11,189 nt of DNA from Flavobacteriales bacterium. GTDB lineage: Bacteria > Bacteroidota > Bacteroidia > Flavobacteriales_D > Crocinitomicaceae. The notes under the pieces were generated by a model. The model had not been told where the DNA came from, did not search any database, and worked only from the letters and a program-made list of their open reading frames with translations. A program made the translations under genes and the position numbers. Positions 6,480 to 11,189 of the stretch are shown here, piece after piece. The DNA lies in NCBI GenBank assembly GCA_947462695.1, contig CANHQC010000037.1:1-11189 (forward strand). Reading direction: 5' to 3'. Positions within the stretch are counted from its first letter, which is position 1, and each line of letters begins with the position of its first letter.

Positions 6480-8175
6480 TTCCTCCCAATACTTGGAATA
6501 CCTGCACAGGATAATTGTACCATCGATTGTAACGCTGCGAAGCCACATTATTCAACTGAATAAAAGCTGAAATTCGCTTATTATAACGGTATTCCAATCC
6601 AAGATTGATGTCTGCAATTAAACCCAAAGGCTTCGCATACTGAAGGTTTTCTTCGATCACATCATCTTCCATTGTATACACCAACGCCTTTCTACCACCT
6701 TCAAAATTAAGGTCGAGGTTAATCAAGAATTTATCGAACAGGTTGTAACTACCGCGAGCAATGGCTTGCCAGTCAGGCATGTTCCATGCATACGCATTAT
6801 TCAACAAGGAATACGAATAATACCTACCAATAGCGTCAATTTTCAATTTCTCGTTCAATTGATAAGACAAACTTCCCTCAATGGTTGTTAAACTCAACGT
6901 GTCATAAATCACATTGAATTTATTGCCGACGGAATAAACTGTATCAGTGACAAAAAATGCTTTATCCTTAATGCGCGCAAAACTTGCTCCAATATTAAAG
7001 CTCATTTTCTTCGAAAGGGTGCCTTTGAATCCACCATAAAAGTCAATCGTCGTATTTTCATTGCGCAACTGCACATTGCTTAAAACAAACTCGTTTTGTT
7101 CTGTCAACGATCGGAAGGTCGTTTGATTCAACCCGCCTTTTAATCCAACGTATGGAATAAACAAATCGTTAAACAAGGAATATTTAATCTCAATCGCCGG
7201 ATAAACGTAAACGCGCGTTACTGTATTTACATCGACAGCAAGATCAAGGCCAATAGAAGCTTTAAACCGGTTATTCATCATGAAGGATGTGATGTGTGGT
7301 TTGAGGTTAATAATCGTGTTGTTTACCACTAACCCTGTATCTAACCCTGTATTCAATGTGTCACCAACATCTCCATACTTGTATCCGTTGTACCGCACGC
7401 CCATATCGACACCGAAAAGTTCTTTACCAAGACGGTACGTTCCACTTCCGGATATACTTACCTGATTTTCTTTTGCTCTCCATTCAAATAGCGAATCAAT
7501 CGTTGGTTTTTTAGAATTGAAATGGCTGTATGATAAGCCAACCTCATAATTGAATTTGGCACTGTCTTTTTTGTGCGAGGAAAAAGTGATGTCTCCGCCG
7601 ATGTGCTGATAACGTTGAGCTATTGATTCCCTGTCGACTGAATCTGTTGGTATTTGCCAACCGTAATAATGCAATCCTTGATTCCCATAAAAAAGCTTCG
7701 ACTTTATTGAATAATTCTTTTCATTCAAGGAGCCGTTTGCTTCTACACGGGTACGGTCAAATTGTGCGGGGGCGTAATTTTCAAAATTGCCGAAAGAACT
7801 CAAATGTTTTGCGTGTATTCCATAGACATATTTGCGTGACCGTTTTGAATCGAAATACACTTCACCAAGTGGCATTAGTTCGCTTCCTATTCCCAGTTTT
7901 ACATAGCTGTGATACAACTGATTCAACTTTGGTTCTGTTTTTATGGTCGCTGGAGTAATAGACTCCAATTGGATTGACGTGGGGTATTGTAGCACAAGTA
8001 ATGGGTATTCGATTACTTTGGTTACGAAAGTGGTATCAATAATGCGCGGACTTTCAACCATTCGAAAAGCTGGCTCAACCGTACGATTCCCTACACCGAT
8101 TAATTGCACTTCATCTTGTGCCCATGCGTTCAGCACGGTGAGGCAAGAGATGAGTAATATTCTTCCTTTCATCAT
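6463..8175 (-). CDS. Outer-membrane beta-barrel protein, TonB-receptor-like without plug domain
   Basis: A 570-residue exported protein. The signal peptide MMKGRILLISCLTVLNAWA is probably cut before Gln20. A linker of about 65 residues (21-87) follows, with no visible TonB box or plug domain. From about LYHSYVKLGIGSELMPLGEV (87-106) to the C-terminus there are alternating-residue amphipathic strands with short turns, such as RKYVYGIHAKHLSS and KISFNI-like segments, typical of a large outer-membrane barrel. The chain ends GGITARF; a terminal Phe is the usual signal for BAM-dependent insertion. I recognise the architecture (short VEPAFR-type N-terminus, then HAKHLSS...NYSI...HYYGW) as the protein that accompanies the giant TPR protein in many Bacteroidota, usually annotated TonB-dependent receptor. 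The ligand or role is unknown. It starts 5 bp after the TPR stop, so the two are surely co-transcribed. The last 17 bp overlap convergent lspA. Confidence 0.85.
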   Translation of the reverse strand: MMKGRILLISCLTVLNAWAQDEVQLIGVGNRTVEPAFRMVESPRIIDTTFVTKVIEYPLLVLQYPTSIQLESITPATIKTEPKLNQLYHSYVKLGIGSELMPLGEVYFDSKRSRKYVYGIHAKHLSSFGNFENYAPAQFDRTRVEANGSLNEKNYSIKSKLFYGNQGLHYYGWQIPTDSVDRESIAQRYQHIGGDITFSSHKKDSAKFNYEVGLSYSHFNSKKPTIDSLFEWRAKENQVSISGSGTYRLGKELFGVDMGVRYNGYKYGDVGDTLNTGLDTGLVVNNTIINLKPHITSFMMNNRFKASIGLDLAVDVNTVTRVYVYPAIEIKYSLFNDLFIPYVGLKGGLNQTTFRSLTEQNEFVLSNVQLRNENTTIDFYGGFKGTLSKKMSFNIGASFARIKDKAFFVTDTVYSVGNKFNVIYDTLSLTTIEGSLSYQLNEKLKIDAIGRYYSYSLLNNAYAWNMPDWQAIARGSYNLFDKFLINLDLNFEGGRKALVYTMEDDVIEENLQYAKPLGLIADINLGLEYRYNKRISAFIQLNNVASQRYNRWYNYPVQVFQVLGGITARF

Positions 8176-8180
8176 ATCGC

Positions 8181-11100
8181 TTATTGTTCGTTGACTTCAA
8201 TGACTGTTTCTTGCTCGCTCTCGACTTTTTTCGGAACAGCTTTCAATTGATTCAGTTCGCTTTTCAATTCGTTGGCATCCGATAAAATTCCATCTTCCTG
8301 ATCTGGGTAATGATCAAGTACAGAATTCAATGTCTGTTCAGCTTGTACATAGTCTTTTTGAAGCATTAATACCCTTGTCTGTAACAAAAGTGCTTTGGCT
8401 ACCCAATAGTTGTAGCTTGGTTTCATTTTAACCAACTCACGTATTGTAGCATCAGCTTTTTGTAAGTCATTTTGTTTGACATACATTTCTGCGATGGTAT
8501 ACTTAGCTTCTGCAGCAAGTGCTGTTGTCGAATTTTTTACAATCCATTCCAATGACGGTCGCGCTTTATCAAAATTACCCAGGTTGAAATTGGCCAGTCC
8601 TTGGGCATATTCAGCTTCGAGTCGCAACGTGTTGTTTAGCTGGCTGTTTTGCAATACTTCTGCTGCACGTACGGCTGCATTTTGCCACTGTTCTGTGAGT
8701 ACATAACACCTCATTAATCCAAGTTTTGCATTAAAGAGCGTAGACGGTTTAGAAGTTACCTTTTCAATGCGTTCGTAGCCCGGAATAGCCTCGTTAAATT
8801 GACCATTGTTGTAATAATGAGCGGCTACATAGGTTGCGGCGTATTCCGTATAAGATGAATTTGGCCCTTCTAATAATTTGTTCAATTCCTGTACAGCTTT
8901 ATCTTTTGACTGGGTTGATAAATGAGATTTTGCTAAGTAATAGCGGGCTTCAGGAGCGAAAGTTCCTTGAGGAAAACGATCTAAGTACTTTTCAAAATTA
9001 GGAATGGCTACATTGAACAAACTGTCTTGGTAAGCCTCGATAGCAGGTGAATAAAACATGCTTTCCTGTTCATCAGTTGACACATTTGCGCATGTGTATT
9101 CCACCGCCAACTGGCTCGCTTTTTCTGGTTGTTTTAGTGTGGTATAAACCATCATCAATCCACGAACGATCTTTTCACACACTTTTTTATCTTCACTGTA
9201 TTCCAAGAGCAATTGCCTGTATGCGCTTTCTGCTTTAGCATATTCCCACTTCTTGTAATAGATGTCAGCCAATTCGATTTTTGCATCAAGCACAAGATCC
9301 GTTTCTGGATAGTCTTCAACCAATCCACCAAAATAACGCATGGCATTGTCGTAATCCCCTTTAAACTTATAACTGTGCGCGACTTCATACATCGCTTGAG
9401 GAATGTATTTTGAGTTCTTATAGTTCGTTAGCAACTGGACAAGGTGATTTATTTTTTGATCTTCTTGACTTGAATAGCCATACGATTTTGCCATATAGAA
9501 AAGAGCTTGGTCCTCAAATCCTGATTTCAACTTGAGCGCCTCATTGTATTGTTTAATCGCATTTTCATTTTGGGTCGTCATGTAATACCCGTTTCCTGCG
9601 CGCATGTATGCATCAGCCAACTTATTTTTATTCGTTACCGGCGTTTGGCAATATATACGAAACGCTTCTATTGCTTGAGGAACGTCATCCTTTTTCATGT
9701 ACGCGTATCCCATATTGTAATACGCATCCGGCTTCAATCCAGAAGCTGTTGCGCCAGGCATACCCAAAAAGGACTTAAATGATTTGATTGATTTATCCGT
9801 TTCTTGTTGCCTGAATTGGGCCTCTCCTATCCAAAATAGTGCTTTGGCTGAAATAACAGGGTCAACAGGATAACGGTCAACCATTTCAAAATACTTTATG
9901 GCATCGGCATATTTTCCTTTTTGAAAGACCTCTACTCCTCTGTTAAACGCAACCAATTGATACGCTGTTTTAAGGGTGTTGTCCTTGTTTTTTATTTTAT
10001 CAAGTGAGGCCAACGCTTTATCGTAATTGTTTGTCGAGGTGTACACGTTGACCAGGTATTGATTCACATCACTAATGCGCTTTGAATTCGGAAATTTGGT
10101 TAGGAAATCTTCAAGGGCTACAACCGCCTCATCAAAAGGGTTAATATCCAACTTATAGGAGAGAACTGTATAGTTGTAAAGGGCATCCTCTTGTAGTGCT
10201 AAATCTTTGTCAATTTTTGAAGCCTCTTCAAAAGCGGCACGTGCAGATAATGAATTGGAGAGTTTTAAATACGCATCACCCATTTGGTAATAGGCTACTT
10301 GAGCTAAACTGTCCTTTGTGCGAACTACCTTATCAAACAACTTAATGGCCTTCAGGAAGCTTCCTGATTTATAATACGCATAACCAAGCTGGTAATCTTC
10401 TGTGCGGGAAGTGTTCGATTTTGCATTGTACGCTTCCAGGTAAGGAACGGCCTCTTTGTAATTGCCTGTTCGGTAATAGGCATCACCAATAATGTGATTC
10501 AAATCTGTCTGATTAACCACATTAGATGAATCCATAATTGATGGTGCATATGCAGTGACCTCATCATATCTACCTTGTAAATAATAGATTTGAACAATGT
10601 AATAAGGCACAACTTTTGAAAACCGTTCATGTGATTTCAATTTCAAAAATCCATCAAGGGCCACCTGATAGCTTTTATCGTTGTACGCAATATGAGAAAA
10701 GTAATACAACGCAGGAGCAGCATACTGAGAGCTGTCTTCTTTTACCTCAAACAAGGCGTTTCTTGCCTCTGGAAATTGGGCCTCTTGGAAATGGGCGTAT
10801 CCCAATTTAAACCAATACTCACTTCTATTTTCCTTGTCAACATCTACAGCCTTCATTTTTGTCCACCAAACCAATGCTTCTTTAAAGTCTTTCTTTTGGT
10901 AGTAAAAATTACCGATTTTAAAGAAAATCACGTGTTTGTAAATACTTTCTGGGTAACGTAGGTTGAAGTCTTCTAAAAGTGGAATAGCGTCGTTATTGAA
11001 AAGCTCTAGTGCCGAAATCCCCTCGTAATAATAGGCTTTGATAAGCTGTGGATCGTTCAAGTTGCCGCGAAAGTGTTTAATAAACTCGCTAAATTCTATT

Positions 11101-11189
11101 CTCGCAGCAGCAAATTGTTCTTTTTGAAACAGTTCCTCTGCACGGTAAAAATTCGCGTATTCACTATTGTACTTCTCAGTGGTTTGGGA
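8181..11189 (-). CDS. Giant tetratricopeptide-repeat protein, 5' end cut by window edge
   Basis: The frame is open to the right edge, giving 1002 visible residues. The codon at 11060 that could be read as a start is TTG inside the repeat domain, so it is not the start. The visible N-terminus, SQTTEKYNSEYANFYRAEEL, resembles mature N-termini of this family just after the signal peptide, so probably only about 20 residues are missing. Tandem TPR-type helix pairs fill nearly the whole chain: FYRAEELFQKEQFAAARIEF, GNFYYQKKDFKEALVWW, GYAHFQEAQFPEARNAL, GDAYYRTGNYKEAVPYLEAY, GYAYYKSGSFLKAIKLFDKV, GDAYLKLSNSLSARAAFEEA, ADIYYKKWEYAKAESAYRQL and others, perhaps 20 or more. The end is a polar Glu-rich tail (VESEQETVIEVNEQ). 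It is presumably a periplasmic scaffold. It precedes the barrel gene by 5 bp, which suggests the two products work together. The exact partner is unknown. Confidence 0.9.
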   Translation of the reverse strand, partial: SQTTEKYNSEYANFYRAEELFQKEQFAAARIEFSEFIKHFRGNLNDPQLIKAYYYEGISALELFNNDAIPLLEDFNLRYPESIYKHVIFFKIGNFYYQKKDFKEALVWWTKMKAVDVDKENRSEYWFKLGYAHFQEAQFPEARNALFEVKEDSSQYAAPALYYFSHIAYNDKSYQVALDGFLKLKSHERFSKVVPYYIVQIYYLQGRYDEVTAYAPSIMDSSNVVNQTDLNHIIGDAYYRTGNYKEAVPYLEAYNAKSNTSRTEDYQLGYAYYKSGSFLKAIKLFDKVVRTKDSLAQVAYYQMGDAYLKLSNSLSARAAFEEASKIDKDLALQEDALYNYTVLSYKLDINPFDEAVVALEDFLTKFPNSKRISDVNQYLVNVYTSTNNYDKALASLDKIKNKDNTLKTAYQLVAFNRGVEVFQKGKYADAIKYFEMVDRYPVDPVISAKALFWIGEAQFRQQETDKSIKSFKSFLGMPGATASGLKPDAYYNMGYAYMKKDDVPQAIEAFRIYCQTPVTNKNKLADAYMRAGNGYYMTTQNENAIKQYNEALKLKSGFEDQALFYMAKSYGYSSQEDQKINHLVQLLTNYKNSKYIPQAMYEVAHSYKFKGDYDNAMRYFGGLVEDYPETDLVLDAKIELADIYYKKWEYAKAESAYRQLLLEYSEDKKVCEKIVRGLMMVYTTLKQPEKASQLAVEYTCANVSTDEQESMFYSPAIEAYQDSLFNVAIPNFEKYLDRFPQGTFAPEARYYLAKSHLSTQSKDKAVQELNKLLEGPNSSYTEYAATYVAAHYYNNGQFNEAIPGYERIEKVTSKPSTLFNAKLGLMRCYVLTEQWQNAAVRAAEVLQNSQLNNTLRLEAEYAQGLANFNLGNFDKARPSLEWIVKNSTTALAAEAKYTIAEMYVKQNDLQKADATIRELVKMKPSYNYWVAKALLLQTRVLMLQKDYVQAEQTLNSVLDHYPDQEDGILSDANELKSELNQLKAVPKKVESEQETVIEVNEQ

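Noticed and set aside
8130..8175. LISC in the barrel protein's signal peptide as a lipobox
   Set aside because: The hydrophobic stretch before the Cys is only about four residues, while a normal AWA|Q signal peptidase I site lies further on; a barrel ending in Phe is not expected to be a lipoprotein.
10692..10961. Plus-strand open frame inside the TPR gene
   Set aside because: It lies antisense to a clearly coding TPR region and its translation has no recognisable domain; the same applies to the other short antisense frames in this window, for example 840-1028, 1147-1398, 2500-2841 and 7623-7958.
8181..11189. Periodic TPR coding sequence as DNA direct repeats
   Set aside because: The periodicity is at the level of protein pattern; the nucleotide sequences of individual repeats have diverged and show no tandem identity.

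Overview
The window looks like ordinary chromosomal DNA from a Bacteroidota bacterium, most likely a Flavobacteriales-type organism. This rests on several observations. The protein families are Bacteroidota-specific: a DUF6427-like membrane protein, a DksA/TraR protein with a decayed zinc finger, and a roughly 1000-residue TPR protein paired with a plug-less TonB-receptor-like barrel. One promoter fits the Bacteroidota TTG / TAnnTTTG pattern. Shine-Dalgarno sequences are essentially absent, and the composition is AT-rich. Genus cannot be assigned from the sequence alone.

Layout. Positions 1-5233 hold a minus-strand run, read from right to left: a DUF6427-like membrane protein, purQ, purD, a CNNM/CBS/CorC-type transporter, an exported propeller-like protein, and the first 34 residues of a HAD phosphatase that leaves the window. 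Spacing is tight from purQ onward: 13 bp from purQ to purD, 36 bp from purD to the transporter, an 8-bp overlap, then a 4-bp ATGA overlap. These are probably co-transcribed. An 82-bp gap with a 15-nt palindrome separates purQ from the DUF6427 gene and may be a control point. A 150-bp divergent intergenic region (5234-5383) carries a good promoter for the plus-strand pair dksA/traR-like and lspA (5384-6479). lspA runs tail-to-tail into the next minus-strand operon, and the two coding regions overlap by 17 bp. That operon (6463-11189) encodes the giant TPR protein first, then the outer-membrane barrel 5 bp later. The TPR gene is open to the window edge, which lies at about the expected mature N-terminus, so probably only the signal peptide is missing.

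Functional themes. PurQ and PurD carry out two steps of de novo purine synthesis. LspA removes lipoprotein signal peptides. The DksA-like protein is a probable RNA-polymerase-binding regulator. The TPR/barrel pair is an envelope module of unknown job that I recall as recurring across Bacteroidota.

I see no mobile element, CRISPR array, tRNA, rRNA, phage gene or defence system. No stretch over 300 bases lacks a gene. I found no convincing new biological system. The best leads are the uncharacterised TPR/barrel module, a cysteine-containing insertion in LspA, and the palindrome before purQ.
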